From the NCBI RefSeq assembly GCF_001905845.1, contig NZ_LIVZ01000017.1:1-64000 (forward strand): 64,000 nucleotides of DNA. Direction: 5' to 3'. The notes under the pieces are model-generated. The model did not search any database and was not told the DNA's origin. It saw nothing but the letters and a program-made list of their open reading frames with translations. The stretch is from Streptomyces sp. TSRI0107 (GTDB lineage: Bacteria > Actinomycetota > Actinomycetes > Streptomycetales > Streptomycetaceae). Below, piece after piece: positions 41,686-51,759 of the stretch. Both the position numbers and the translations under genes were made by a program. How positions within the stretch are numbered: the stretch's first letter is position 1; each line of letters opens with the position of its first letter.

Positions 41686-42552
41686 ATGGACACCGAAAAC
41701 CCTAGCGCGCCCGCACGCGCCCAGTCCCGTATCCCGGGCAAAAACCACCCGCCCGCGCGGCCGCACGCCGGCGTGGTCCACGACAACGTCCGCCACACCG
41801 AGAGCTTCACGGTGATCGGCAACCACCTCCTCCAGCACCAGGAACTGTCCCTGCTCGCCATCGGACTGGCCTGCTACATCCAGTCGGTGCGACAGGGCAC
41901 CGCCGTCGACATCAAGACCCTCGCCGACCGCTTCCCCGAGGGCCCCACCCGTATCGCCGCCGCCCTGCGCGAGCTGGAAGCCCACGGCTACCTCCGCCGC
42001 ACCCGCGAACGCACCCCCACCGGCCGGATCGTCACCCGCACGGTCTCCTGCAACAGGCCAGGCCACCGCGCCGCCCGGGAGACGCCCTCCCGCAGGCCCG
42101 CCCGGCGTACGGCCCCCGACGAGCCCGCGCCCCGCAAGCGCCTCCCCGCCGTCCCCCAGCCGTCGTGCCCCTCGCCCACCCTGCTCCAGGCGGCCGTCGA
42201 CGTCCTCGCCGGCCTGCGCCGCCACGACCCCCGCCTGCTGCTGTCCGCCCCCGACGCCGAACACCTCGCGCCGGGCGTCGCCGCCTGGCTGGAACGCGAC
42301 CTCACCCCCAGCGCCGTACGCCACGCGCTGACCGAGAACCTGCCGAACGAACCCCTCATCCGCCCGGCCGCGCTCCTGGCCCACCGCCTGGCCGCCCAGT
42401 TGCCACCCCCGCCACCGTTCCGGCCCCCGGCCTCACCGGCCCCCGAGCCCCGCCACCCCCTCCAGACCTGCGACGGCTGCGACCGCGCCTTCCGGGCGCC
42501 TGCCCCCGGCCGCTGCCGCGACTGCCGAACCGATCTCCCGGAGGCCGCCTAG
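41686..42552 (+). CDS. Helix-turn-helix DNA-binding protein
   Basis: This 288-residue protein has a winged helix-turn-helix (about 40-115; L-S-L-L-A-I-G-L-A-C-Y-I-Q, then L-A-D-R-F-P-E-G and L-R-E-L-E-A-H-G-Y-L-R-R-T-R-E). A proline-rich linker, a helical middle and a C-terminal zinc-ribbon-like C-D-G-C ... C-R-D-C follow. It is a common Streptomyces type related to MarR or plasmid regulators. Its role is unknown. Confidence 0.8.
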   Translation: MDTENPSAPARAQSRIPGKNHPPARPHAGVVHDNVRHTESFTVIGNHLLQHQELSLLAIGLACYIQSVRQGTAVDIKTLADRFPEGPTRIAAALRELEAHGYLRRTRERTPTGRIVTRTVSCNRPGHRAARETPSRRPARRTAPDEPAPRKRLPAVPQPSCPSPTLLQAAVDVLAGLRRHDPRLLLSAPDAEHLAPGVAAWLERDLTPSAVRHALTENLPNEPLIRPAALLAHRLAAQLPPPPPFRPPASPAPEPRHPLQTCDGCDRAFRAPAPGRCRDCRTDLPEAA

Positions 42553-42604
42553 CATGGACGGGACGATCCTTGCCCCTGGGCACAGACGACGAGGAGCGAG
42601 CGCC

Positions 42605-43219
42605 ATGACCATCGCCCCGGACGACGCGCGGCAGGGCGCCTCCCACCTCTACCGGGCCATGCGCGACTTCGTGGAGTCCACGGACGGCACCCTCCCCGGC
42701 AAGTTCGAGATCACCAAGGAAGGGATCGTTCACGACATGATGTCGCCGGGAGGGCCTCATGAGGTCACAGCCGCGCACGTCAGCCGCCGCTTGGAGAGGG
42801 TCATGCCGGACGAGCTGCTGGCCCACAACGGCACGCCTGATGTGGAAGACGAGCCTGAGGGCATCATGCGGCACCCCGATGTGATGGTGATCGCATGGAC
42901 GGACCTGAATGTCGAAGGCTCCATCGACCCTCACACTGTCATCGCCGCCATCGAGATCGTGTCCAGGTCCAACCCGGACAACGACTGGGTCACCAAGATG
43001 CGCGACTACCCCCTGATGGGCATCCCCGTCTACGCGGTCTTCGACCCCCGCACAGGCACCGGCGCCGTCTTCACGGACATCCACCCCACCCCCGCCGGCC
43101 CCCGCTACGCCACCCGCAAGGACTTCGTCTACGGCGAGGACGTCACCATCGCCGACTGGACCATCTCCACCGACGGCCTGCCGCTGTACGAGAAGGGAAC
43201 CGGCGAGCCGGCCCGCTGA
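42605..43219 (+). CDS. Uma2-family endonuclease-like protein
   Basis: This 204-residue protein belongs to the Uma2 (DUF820) family with a PD-(D/E)xK-like core: P-D-V-M-V, then A-I-E-I-V-S-R-S-N-P-D-N-D, and K-M-R-D-Y-P-L-M-G-I-P-V-Y. Uma2 proteins are abundant in Streptomyces accessory DNA; their nuclease activity is inferred. GAGGAG precedes the ATG. Confidence 0.88.
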   Translation: MTIAPDDARQGASHLYRAMRDFVESTDGTLPGKFEITKEGIVHDMMSPGGPHEVTAAHVSRRLERVMPDELLAHNGTPDVEDEPEGIMRHPDVMVIAWTDLNVEGSIDPHTVIAAIEIVSRSNPDNDWVTKMRDYPLMGIPVYAVFDPRTGTGAVFTDIHPTPAGPRYATRKDFVYGEDVTIADWTISTDGLPLYEKGTGEPAR

Positions 43220-43304
43220 CACGCGTGACCTCCAGGTGATCTCCCCGCGATAGCATCCGGCCACTTGTGCGAGGGCAGGAAGCCCTCGCGGGGAGGGACC
43301 TCAC

Positions 43305-46300
43305 GTGGGCAGACACGCCCTGGGACGGGGCGGTCTGGCCGCCGCCGTCTCCTCGCTCGCCGTGGCCGTCGCGGCCGCGTCCGTCGCCGTCCTCACCGGG
43401 GGCGGCGACACGGCCCGGGCCACCGGCGCCTCGGCCGCCACCACCGAGATCACACTGACCGACCCCGCCTCCGCCACGCCGCGGCTCGACCGCACGTACG
43501 TGACCGGCGCGGACGGCTTCCTGCACCGGCAGGCCGGAATGCCGGGGCTGCTGTGGACGGACTACTCGGACGGCACCACCGTCACCGCGAAGAACGCCGA
43601 CGGCAGCGTCTACACGCCCGGCACGGGCTGCACGGCCATCGGCTCGGAGTGCCGTACGGCCTGGTACGGCTCGGACAGCGACCTGGTCGCGCTGCCCGCC
43701 GACACCAGCGCCGCCTCGGTCGTCCTGTGGGACCCGGCGACGGACAAGCGGACCAAGGTGGTCTTCGGCAAGACCAGCCACTACTACCGGGCCCTGGCCG
43801 GGAACACGATCGTCACCGGCTACACCCTCGTCGACCTCGTCGACGGCGAGCGCCGCGAGCGGCCGATCACCGGTGAGTTCGCGAACATCCAGAGCGACCA
43901 GATCGTCGCCGCGGACTCCGCCGGCGTGCTGTGGAAGCGCGGCAGCGACGTCCTGTACATCGACACCGCGACAGCCGTGAACAGCACGGTGTTCACCGAC
44001 GCCACCTACGCCACGCACTACGTGATGAGCGAGGACCGGATCGGCTGGTACCAGTCCGGGACCGCCGAACTGCACCTGAGGCCGCGCGCCGACCTCACCG
44101 CCGAGGAGCAGGTCGTCAGCCTCCCGCACCCGGGTGAGCTGGACGGCGACCCGGTGCTGGTCGGCGACTGGCTGCTGCTGCCGCTCGCCACCAATACGGC
44201 CGGCTCCGAGCTGGTCGCGGTCTCCCTGACCGACGGCTCCACGCAGACGCTGCTGCCGTACGCCGGGGCGTACGCGACCCCCGCCCGCGGCGACGCCGCC
44301 TTCGTCACCGGCGGCACCGGCGCCGACGACTGGTGGGTGCGGCGGGTGACCCAGGCCGAGGACGGCTCCCTGGCGCTGGAGAAGGTGTACCAGGTCCCGG
44401 CGACGGAGAACGCGAAGACGGGTCTCGCGCTGGTCCGGGGCAGTCTGCGCGTCGCGGAGAAGAACCCGGCCGACGCGGGCACCGACACCACGTCCCTGCG
44501 CACCCTCACCACCGACGGCTCCACCACGCTCACCGCGTCCGCGGCCACGGCCTCCACGCCGGTGTACTCCGCCGTGTGCCCGTACCCGGGCGCCGACTGC
44601 GCCGCGCTGTACGGCAACACCGGCTCGGAGCCCGGCGCGGACGTCCACCTGCGCTCGGTCCGGTCCGAGACCGAGCAGAACACGGACCGCCTGGTCGCCC
44701 TCGGCCACCAGAACCTGGAGTTCGGCACCACCGGCGGCTCGATCGTCGACGTCTCCGACGACTACGTGGTCTACGACTCGGGCGGCGCGACGCCCGCGCA
44801 GTACGTCGGCGAGTTCGGCCAGGGCCAGAAGCTCAAGCGCACGGTCCGCGCCGCCGCCCTGAACGGCTCCACCCTGTGGAGCGCCACCACCACCGCCGGG
44901 AAGCTCACCTCGTACAGCCTCACCGAGGACAAGACCCTCGCCACGGTCACCGTCCCCGGCCTCGCCTGCGTGCCGAGCGAGCTCCAGGCGGCGGGCCGCT
45001 GGGTGTACTGGGCCTGCGGCACCGCCTCGGCGGGCGTCTACGACACCAAGGCCGGTACGTCCACCGCGGTCGCCCCCGGTGACGTGCTGCTCGGCGACGG
45101 CTTCACCGTCCGGCACGACCACGACGCGGACACCCTGGTCCTCACCGAGGCCGCCGGCGGCGCCACCCGCGTGATCGCCTCCGGGCTGCCGGACGCGGGG
45201 CTCGCCGTGGACCGCCGCTACCGCTGGACCGTCGACGAGTACACCGGCCTGGTCGCCTGGACCGACCTGTACGAGCGCGTCCACGTCGCCACCACCGGCG
45301 TCGCCCCGTCGGCGCCGACCATTTCCCGGAGCGAGGCCGGCCAGTACGCCGACCCGTCCTACCCGGAGCCCTGGTGGGGCACCTGGCTGGCCTCCCGGCC
45401 GGTCGGCTCCTGGTCGCTGACCTTCACCTCGGTGCAGAGCGGCCCGACCGGCAAGGCCACCCGCACCGTCACCGGCGGCGCCTCCTCCGGCTGGCTGTCG
45501 GCGAGCTGGAACGGCAAGACGTCGGGCGGCGGCCACTTCCCCAACGGCACCTTCACCTGGACCCTGAAGGCCACCGGCCTCGGCACCACCACGGTGTCCA
45601 CCCTGGCCACCGGCAAGGGGTACCTGGAGCACGGCGCGGCGGTCCGCCACGACTACGCCAGCGTCGACGGCCCCGACGGCCGCGGCGACCTGCTCACCCT
45701 CAACTCCTCCGGCGGGCTGACCTACCAGCACGGCACCGGCACCGGGAGGTTCGGCAGCAAGACCACCGGCACCGGCTGGCCGACGACCGCGCGGTTCATC
45801 CCCGTCGGCGACCTGAGCGGCGACCGCTGCAACGACGTCCTGGTCCGCTACAGCAGCGGCGCCCTGCGGCTGTACAAGCCGGGCTGCAACGCCGCGCTGA
45901 AGCCGTCCACGTCGTACACCACGCTCGCGAGCAGCGGCTGGACCCAGTACGACCTGCTCACCTCGCCCGGCGACGTGAGCGGTGACGGCCGCCCGGACCT
46001 GGTCGTCCGCAACGCCTCCACCGGCACGGTCTACCTCTGCAAGGGCACCAGCACGGGCAAGCTGTCCGCCCGCGTGAAGCTGTACCACGACTGGAGGGGC
46101 TACAAGAAGATCATCGGCGCCGGCGACCTGAACGGCGACGGCATCGGCGACCTGCTCGCCCAGGACAAGGCCAATACCCTCTACCGCTACAACGGCAAGG
46201 GCGACGGCACCTTCGCCGCCCGCGTGAAGCTGTTCGGCGACTGGGGCGGCTCCTACAACGCCGTCGTCGGCGTCGGCGACCTCACCGACGACGGCAAGGC

Positions 46301-46421
46301 CGACCTGGTCTCCCGCGACACCAGCGGCAACGTCTGGCGCAACAGCGGCGACGGCAAGGGCTCGTTCGGCTCCCGGGTGAAGATCGCGACGGGCTGGAGC
46401 GGCTACAAGGCGCTGTCCTGA
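43305..46421 (+). CDS. Large secreted FG-GAP/VCBS beta-propeller protein
   Basis: This 1038-residue protein starts with a signal peptide (hydrophobic stretch about 8-30). A propeller-like region of about 640 residues is followed by a FlgD-like Ig domain (G-G-H-F-P-N-G-T-F-T-W near 745). The last 220 residues carry repeated V-G-D-L-S-G-D-R-C-N-D and G-D-L-N-G-D-G-I-G-D motifs, which are calcium-binding FG-GAP repeats. It is probably an extracellular adhesion or binding protein. GGGAGGGA lies before the GTG at 43305. An upstream GAGGGC-GCCCTC hairpin is present. Confidence 0.87.
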   Translation: MGRHALGRGGLAAAVSSLAVAVAAASVAVLTGGGDTARATGASAATTEITLTDPASATPRLDRTYVTGADGFLHRQAGMPGLLWTDYSDGTTVTAKNADGSVYTPGTGCTAIGSECRTAWYGSDSDLVALPADTSAASVVLWDPATDKRTKVVFGKTSHYYRALAGNTIVTGYTLVDLVDGERRERPITGEFANIQSDQIVAADSAGVLWKRGSDVLYIDTATAVNSTVFTDATYATHYVMSEDRIGWYQSGTAELHLRPRADLTAEEQVVSLPHPGELDGDPVLVGDWLLLPLATNTAGSELVAVSLTDGSTQTLLPYAGAYATPARGDAAFVTGGTGADDWWVRRVTQAEDGSLALEKVYQVPATENAKTGLALVRGSLRVAEKNPADAGTDTTSLRTLTTDGSTTLTASAATASTPVYSAVCPYPGADCAALYGNTGSEPGADVHLRSVRSETEQNTDRLVALGHQNLEFGTTGGSIVDVSDDYVVYDSGGATPAQYVGEFGQGQKLKRTVRAAALNGSTLWSATTTAGKLTSYSLTEDKTLATVTVPGLACVPSELQAAGRWVYWACGTASAGVYDTKAGTSTAVAPGDVLLGDGFTVRHDHDADTLVLTEAAGGATRVIASGLPDAGLAVDRRYRWTVDEYTGLVAWTDLYERVHVATTGVAPSAPTISRSEAGQYADPSYPEPWWGTWLASRPVGSWSLTFTSVQSGPTGKATRTVTGGASSGWLSASWNGKTSGGGHFPNGTFTWTLKATGLGTTTVSTLATGKGYLEHGAAVRHDYASVDGPDGRGDLLTLNSSGGLTYQHGTGTGRFGSKTTGTGWPTTARFIPVGDLSGDRCNDVLVRYSSGALRLYKPGCNAALKPSTSYTTLASSGWTQYDLLTSPGDVSGDGRPDLVVRNASTGTVYLCKGTSTGKLSARVKLYHDWRGYKKIIGAGDLNGDGIGDLLAQDKANTLYRYNGKGDGTFAARVKLFGDWGGSYNAVVGVGDLTDDGKADLVSRDTSGNVWRNSGDGKGSFGSRVKIATGWSGYKALS

Positions 46422-46450
46422 CACCCCTCCCGGCACCGAGCCGGAAAAGC

Positions 46451-46484
46451 CGAAGGGCGCCCGGGAGAACCCGGGCGCCCTTCG
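46451..46484. terminator. Strong bidirectional terminator
   Basis: A 15-bp perfect stem (CGAAGGGCGCCCGGG and its complement) with an AGAA loop lies between the convergent stops of the secreted FG-GAP gene and aspS. Confidence 0.9.
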
Positions 46485-46496
46485 CGCTACGGCCGC

Positions 46497-48260
46497 CTAC
46501 TTCGGCTGCGGCTTGCGCACCGACAGGTGCAGCTCCTTCAGCCGCGCCTCCTCCAGCTCGGTCGGCGCGCCCATCATCAGGTCCTGGGCGTTGCCGTTGA
46601 GCGGGAAGGCGATGGTCTCGCGGATGTTCGGCTCGTCCGCGAGGAGCATGACGATGCGGTCGACGCCGGGGGCGATACCGCCGTGCGGCGGGGCGCCGAA
46701 GCGGAACGCGCGCAGCATGCCCGCGAACTTCTCCTCGACGGTCTCGCGGTCGTAGCCGGCGATCTCGAAGGCCTTCAGCATGATCTCCGGCTCGTGGTTC
46801 CGGATCGCGCCGGAGGACAGCTCGACGCCGTTGCAGACGATGTCGTACTGCCAGCCCAGGATGTCCAGCGGGTCCTGGGTCTCCAGGGCCTCCAGGCCGC
46901 CCTGCGGCATGGAGAACGGGTTGTGCGAGAAGTCGATCGCGCCGGTCTCCTCGTCCTTCTCGTACATCGGGAAGTCGACGATCCAGCAGAAGCGGAAGAC
47001 GTTCTCCTCGAAGTGCCCGGCGCGCTTGGCGGCCTCGACCCGCACCGCGCCCATGATCTTCGAGACCTCGTCGAACTCGCCCGCGCCGAAGAACACGGCG
47101 TGCCCGGCCTCCAGGCCGAGGCGCTCGGTGAGGACCTTGACGTTCTCCTCGGTGAGGAACTTGGCGATCGGGCCGGACAGCTGGCCGTCCTCGCCGACGC
47201 GCACCCAGGCCAGGCCCTTGGCGCCGAGCGTGATCGCGAACTCGCCGAGCTGGTCGAAGAACTTGCGGGGCTGGTCCTGGACGGCCGGGACCGGCAGCGC
47301 GCGCACGTGCTTGCCGGCGAACGCCTTGAATTCGGACGCCTCGAAGACGTCGGTGATGTCGACCAGCTCCAGCTGGGCGCGCAGGTCCGGCTTGTCGGAG
47401 CCGTACTTCAGCATCGCCTCGCGGAACGGGATCCGCGGGAACGGCGAGGTGACGTGGCGGCCGCCGCCGAACTCCTCGAACAGCTCGGTCATCAGCTGCT
47501 CGATCGGACGGAAGACGTCCTCCTGCTCGACGAAGCTCATCTCGACGTCGAGCTGGTAGAACTCGCCCGGCGAGCGGTCGGCGCGGGCGTCCTCGTCGCG
47601 GAAGCAGGGGGCGATCTGGAAGTACCGGTCGAAGCCGGAGATCATCAGCAGCTGCTTGAACTGCTGCGGGGCCTGCGGCAGGGCGTAGAACTTGCCCGGG
47701 TGCAGACGGGAGGGGACGACGAAGTCGCGGGCGCCCTCGGGGGAGGTCGCGGACAGGATCGGCGTCGCCATCTCGTTGAAGCCCAGCGCCGTCATCTTGT
47801 GCCGGATGGCGGAGATGACCGCCGTACGCAGCATGATGTTGCGGTGCATGCGCTCGCGGCGCAGGTCGAGGAAGCGGTACTCGAGGCGGCGCTCCTCGTT
47901 GACGCCGTCCTCGGTGTTGATGGTGAAGGGCAGCGGGGCGGCGGCGCCGAGCAGCTCGACCTCGCCGACCTCGACCTCGATCTCACCGGTGGGCAGGTCC
48001 GGGTTCACGTTCTCGGTTCCACGTGAAACAACCTTGCCGTCCACTCGGACCGTGGACTCCTTGGAGACCTTGTCCAGCGCCTCGTAGGCGGACGTGCCGG
48101 GTCGGGCGACCAGCTGCGTGATGCCGTAGTGGTCGCGCAGATCGATGAAGAGGATGCCGCCCAGGTCGCGCCGATTGTGCAGCCAGCCACTCAGCCGGAC
48201 GTCGGTGCCGACGTCAGAGGCGCGGAGCTCGCCGCAGGTGTGGGACCTGTACCGATGCAT
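46497..48260 (-). CDS. aspS: Aspartyl-tRNA synthetase
   Basis: This 587-residue class II enzyme has an N-terminal OB-fold (G-W-L-H-N-R-R-D-L-G-G-I-L-F-I-D-L-R-D) and motif 2 (F-R-D-E-D-A-R-A-D-R). The GAD insertion and motif 3 (G-I-A-P-G-V-D-R-I) follow. Length and order match bacterial AspRS. It charges tRNA(Asp), and may also charge tRNA(Asn) if the GatCAB route is used, which cannot be decided here. Confidence 0.97.
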   Translation of the reverse strand: MHRYRSHTCGELRASDVGTDVRLSGWLHNRRDLGGILFIDLRDHYGITQLVARPGTSAYEALDKVSKESTVRVDGKVVSRGTENVNPDLPTGEIEVEVGEVELLGAAAPLPFTINTEDGVNEERRLEYRFLDLRRERMHRNIMLRTAVISAIRHKMTALGFNEMATPILSATSPEGARDFVVPSRLHPGKFYALPQAPQQFKQLLMISGFDRYFQIAPCFRDEDARADRSPGEFYQLDVEMSFVEQEDVFRPIEQLMTELFEEFGGGRHVTSPFPRIPFREAMLKYGSDKPDLRAQLELVDITDVFEASEFKAFAGKHVRALPVPAVQDQPRKFFDQLGEFAITLGAKGLAWVRVGEDGQLSGPIAKFLTEENVKVLTERLGLEAGHAVFFGAGEFDEVSKIMGAVRVEAAKRAGHFEENVFRFCWIVDFPMYEKDEETGAIDFSHNPFSMPQGGLEALETQDPLDILGWQYDIVCNGVELSSGAIRNHEPEIMLKAFEIAGYDRETVEEKFAGMLRAFRFGAPPHGGIAPGVDRIVMLLADEPNIRETIAFPLNGNAQDLMMGAPTELEEARLKELHLSVRKPQPK

Positions 48261-48410
48261 CGTCGTTCATCCAGTCTTCGCGGATCGGGAATCTCCGGGG
48301 CCCGGTGCCCGGACTTCCCCAGGGTACCGGCCGCTCCCGGATCGCCCCGCCCCATTACCGGCGTCCCCCTTCGGTGGCATCGTCCGACGGCACCTTCTTA
48401 AAGTGGGGCA

Positions 48411-50597
48411 ATGCGTACTGGTGAGCCCCTACCCGCCGTGGGGCAGGTTCTCGCCGCCCTCGCGACCGGCCTGTGGCACTGGGACACGGCCACGAAGCTG
48501 GTCAGAGTGGACGGCGAGGCCGCCCGGCTCCTCGGGCTGCCCGACGAGCCGACGACGCTCACGGAGGCCCAGGCCCGGTCCCGGCTGCACCCCGTCGACT
48601 GGAACGAGATCGTCAGCGTGGTCGGCCTGGCCACCGCCGAGGGCACGCTCGCCGAGGTGCGGGTGCGGATCATGGACGAGCGGGGGCACGTGGTGCGCAC
48701 CGTCCGCAGCCGGTCGAAGCCGAGCTTCGACGCGGACCGCCGGGCGTACGTCATGATCGGCACCCTCCAGGAGGTCACCGAGCCCTCGCCGGGCACCCCC
48801 GCCGGACGCAACGCGGTCACCGGCGACTGGCGGCGCTCCCGGGAGGCGTTCCTGCTGGACGCGGGCCGGGCGCTGGCCGAGGCACGGTCCACGGCCGAGG
48901 TGCTGCGGGTCGCGGCGGGACTGTCGATGCCGGGGTTCTCACCGGACGGGCTGGCCGTGTTCGGCGTGGAGGGCGACCGGCTGACGATCATCGGCCACCA
49001 CGGGCAGCGGCCCGGCGACGAGGACCCCTTCACGCACATGGCGCTGGACACCGACTATCCGGCGGCGGAGGTCGTGCGCACCGGCCGCGCGGTGTACCTG
49101 TCCTCGCCCGAGCAGTACAAGAGCCGCTATCCGCTCACCTGGCCGCTCGCCCAGCAGTTCGACCGCCGGTCGTGGGCGTTCCTGCCGCTGACCGTCGCGG
49201 GCCGCACCATGGGCGCCTGGATGGCCGCGTTCACGTATCCCGTGCGGTTCACGCCCGACGAGCGGTCGGTCCTCACCACCGTCGCCCGGATGCTCGCCCA
49301 GGCACTCTCCCGGGCTGGCACCGCCGAGAGCGAGCGGGAGCTCACCGACGGGCTCCAGCGCTCCATGCTGCCCACGCTCGGCCCCGAGATACCCGGCATG
49401 AACGTGGCCGCCCGCTATGTGCCGACCGGTGGCGGACTCCAGGTCGGCGGCGACTGGTACGACATGATCCCGCTGCCGTCCGGGAGGTTCGCGCTGGTCA
49501 TCGGCGACGTCCAGGGCCACGACGTGCGCGCGGCCGGCCTGATGGGGCAGCTCCGGATAGCCCTGCGCGCCTACGCCTCCGAGGGCCACCGGCCCGACGC
49601 CGTCCTCTCCCGGGCCTCCCGCTTCCTGCACGGCATGTGCTCCGCCGCCGACGACCCCGGCGACCTGCGCTTCGCGACCTGCCTGTACGTCGAGGTCGAC
49701 CCGCTGTCCGGCGTGTTGGACATCGCCCGCGCCGGGCACCCCGACCCCGCCGTCCGGATGGCCGACGGCACCGTGCTGACGCGGCCCACCGCCGGCGGAC
49801 TGCCCCTCGGCATCGACCCGGACGCCGACTACCCCACCACCCGGCTCGCCCTGGAACCCGGCGAGACCATGCTCATCTGCACCGACGGCCTCATCGAGAC
49901 CGGCGGCCACGACCTGGAGAGCGGCTGGAAACGCGTCCGCGCCATCCTGGAGCAGCACGACGGCGACCTCGAAGCCCTCGCCGACTCCCTGGTCCAGGCG
50001 GTGCACGGCCCCTCCTCGCACCACACCACCGGCCCGCTCGCCGACCGCCGCGAGGACGACATCGCCGTCCTGCTGCTGTGCCGCAAGGGCGCGGGCTGCG
50101 GCTGCGGCTCCGCCGACGGGAACGGCGCGGCCACCGCGCGGCAGCCCGTACGGCGCACCATGCTGACCGTCGCCCAGGCCGAACCGGAGCGGATCGCGGT
50201 GGCGCGGCAGCATCTGCGGGAGCTGCTCCACGACTGGGCGTCCGACGACCAGGTCGACTCGGCGGTCCTGCTGCTGTCCGAGATGCTGACCAACGTCCTC
50301 GTGCACACCGACACCGACGCGCTGCTGGTCGCCGAGGTGACCGGCGCGGGTGACGGCCGGCGGATGCGGGTGGAGGTCACCGACGTCAGCGACGACCTGC
50401 CGCACAAGCGCAGGCCCGGGGAGCTGGCCTCCTCCGGGCGCGGGCTGATGCTCATCGAGCTGCTGGCGCACGAGTGGGGGGTCGACCCGCGCGGCGAGGG
50501 CAAGAGCATCTGGTTCGAGATCTACGAGTCCGATGAGTCCGACGAGTCCGACGAGGGCGCCGGGGGCGTCGAGGGTGCCGAGGCGGAGGTGGCGTAA
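48411..50597 (+). CDS. PAS-GAF-PP2C-HATPase signalling phosphatase
   Basis: This 728-residue protein has a PAS-like sensor (about 8-120), a GAF domain (about 145-300), a SpoIIE/PP2C phosphatase (about 315-560; G-G-D-W-Y-D, G-D-V-Q-G-H, T-D-G-L-I-E, E-D-D-I-A-V) and a C-terminal anti-sigma-type ATPase (about 580-705; E-M-L-T-N-V-L-V-H and G-R-G-L-M-L). It combines a sensor with both arms of partner-switching control. The tail holds E-S-D-E-S-D-E repeats and overlaps the 3' end of the convergent permease gene by 76 bp. Confidence 0.93.
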   Translation: MRTGEPLPAVGQVLAALATGLWHWDTATKLVRVDGEAARLLGLPDEPTTLTEAQARSRLHPVDWNEIVSVVGLATAEGTLAEVRVRIMDERGHVVRTVRSRSKPSFDADRRAYVMIGTLQEVTEPSPGTPAGRNAVTGDWRRSREAFLLDAGRALAEARSTAEVLRVAAGLSMPGFSPDGLAVFGVEGDRLTIIGHHGQRPGDEDPFTHMALDTDYPAAEVVRTGRAVYLSSPEQYKSRYPLTWPLAQQFDRRSWAFLPLTVAGRTMGAWMAAFTYPVRFTPDERSVLTTVARMLAQALSRAGTAESERELTDGLQRSMLPTLGPEIPGMNVAARYVPTGGGLQVGGDWYDMIPLPSGRFALVIGDVQGHDVRAAGLMGQLRIALRAYASEGHRPDAVLSRASRFLHGMCSAADDPGDLRFATCLYVEVDPLSGVLDIARAGHPDPAVRMADGTVLTRPTAGGLPLGIDPDADYPTTRLALEPGETMLICTDGLIETGGHDLESGWKRVRAILEQHDGDLEALADSLVQAVHGPSSHHTTGPLADRREDDIAVLLLCRKGAGCGCGSADGNGAATARQPVRRTMLTVAQAEPERIAVARQHLRELLHDWASDDQVDSAVLLLSEMLTNVLVHTDTDALLVAEVTGAGDGRRMRVEVTDVSDDLPHKRRPGELASSGRGLMLIELLAHEWGVDPRGEGKSIWFEIYESDESDESDEGAGGVEGAEAEVA

Positions 50598-51619
50598 CGG
50601 GCGCGCAGCTCGTGGACGACACCGAAGGCGGCGGCGGTCAGCGGTACGGCGAGCAGCATCCCCAGGATCCCGGCGACGGACGCGCCGGCGGTGATCGTGA
50701 GCATCACCACCGCCGGATGCATCTGGACGGTCCGGCTCTGGATCATCGGCTGGAGCACATGCCCCTCCAGCACCTGCACGGCGAGCACCACCGCCAGCGC
50801 CCACAGCGCGATCACGAACCCCCGGTCGGCGAGCGCGACGAGCACGGCGACGGCGCCGGAGAGGAAAGCGCCGAGGTAGGGGATGTACGCGCCGACGAAG
50901 ACGAGCGCGCCGAGCCCGGCGGCCCCCGGCACCCGCAGCACCAGCAGTCCGACGGTGATGCACAGCGCGTCGATGAGCGCGATCAGCGTGGTCCCGCGCA
51001 TGAACCCCTCGACGGCCTGGTAGGCGCGCCGCGCCATCGCCTCCAGGGTGTCGGCGGCGGTGTGCGGGGAGAGGGAGCGCAGGGTGCCGGCGGCGAGGTG
51101 GGAGTCGCGCAGGAAGAAGAAGACCAGCAGCAGCGCCAGCACGGCCATGGCGATGCTCTCGCCCACCACGCTCACCCCGCTGATCACTCCGGAGGCCGCC
51201 GTCCCGCCGAACTTGCCGAGCAGTTCCCGCGCGTTCGACGCGAGGTCGTGCAGCGAGGTCCCGGCCGCCCCGAAGTGCTCGGCGATCCCGCGCGCCGCCT
51301 GCCTGAGCGAGCGGACGATCTGGTCGCCGCTGCGGATGAGGGCGGCGACGACGATGTAGACGGCGCCGCCGACCACGGCGACGACCGCGACGCAGGTGAG
51401 CCCGGCTGCCACCGAACGGTTGACCCGCGCCTTGACCAGCCGTCGGTGCAACGGCCCGAGCAGCGCCGTCCCGAGCAGGGCGAGCAGCACCGGCACGACG
51501 GCCGTACGGAACTCCACACACAGCCGGACCCCGATGTAGCCCACGCCGGCGACGAGCAGCACGACGGCGCACCAGGCGGCGAGCCGGCGCACGGGGTCGG
51601 GGAGGAGGTGCACGTCCAC
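50522..51619 (-). CDS. AI-2E family transporter
   Basis: This protein of about 365 residues has eight predicted membrane helices, with a pair at the start (about 10-55) and the G-A-Y-I-P-Y-L-G-A-F family motif near residue 245. The AI-2E (UPF0118) family includes Na+/H+ antiporters and the putative exporter TqsA; the substrate is unknown. The start is uncertain: GTG at 51619 gives the family length, while the frame is open to a TTG at 51721. The C-terminal S-D-S-S-D-S-S-D-S is encoded by the same repeat DNA that gives E-S-D-E-S-D on the other strand. Confidence 0.87.
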   Translation of the reverse strand: MDVHLLPDPVRRLAAWCAVVLLVAGVGYIGVRLCVEFRTAVVPVLLALLGTALLGPLHRRLVKARVNRSVAAGLTCVAVVAVVGGAVYIVVAALIRSGDQIVRSLRQAARGIAEHFGAAGTSLHDLASNARELLGKFGGTAASGVISGVSVVGESIAMAVLALLLVFFFLRDSHLAAGTLRSLSPHTAADTLEAMARRAYQAVEGFMRGTTLIALIDALCITVGLLVLRVPGAAGLGALVFVGAYIPYLGAFLSGAVAVLVALADRGFVIALWALAVVLAVQVLEGHVLQPMIQSRTVQMHPAVVMLTITAGASVAGILGMLLAVPLTAAAFGVVHELRARYATSASAPSTPPAPSSDSSDSSDS

Positions 51620-51759
51620 CAGCGGATCACGACCGCGCCGGGCTGTCCCGCGCGGACGGCCGACCGGGGGAATGCGCGCCCCTCGTCCGCTGTTGGAGGT
51701 GGCAGAAAGTTCAACGCTCAACTAAAGTAGGACGCACGTCGCCCGAGGAGGTAACGACC

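Noticed and set aside
43143..46436. 1097-residue frame on the - strand opposite the FG-GAP gene
   Set aside because: It is a GC-driven shadow with no domain; the + strand frame has signal peptide and FG-GAP repeats.
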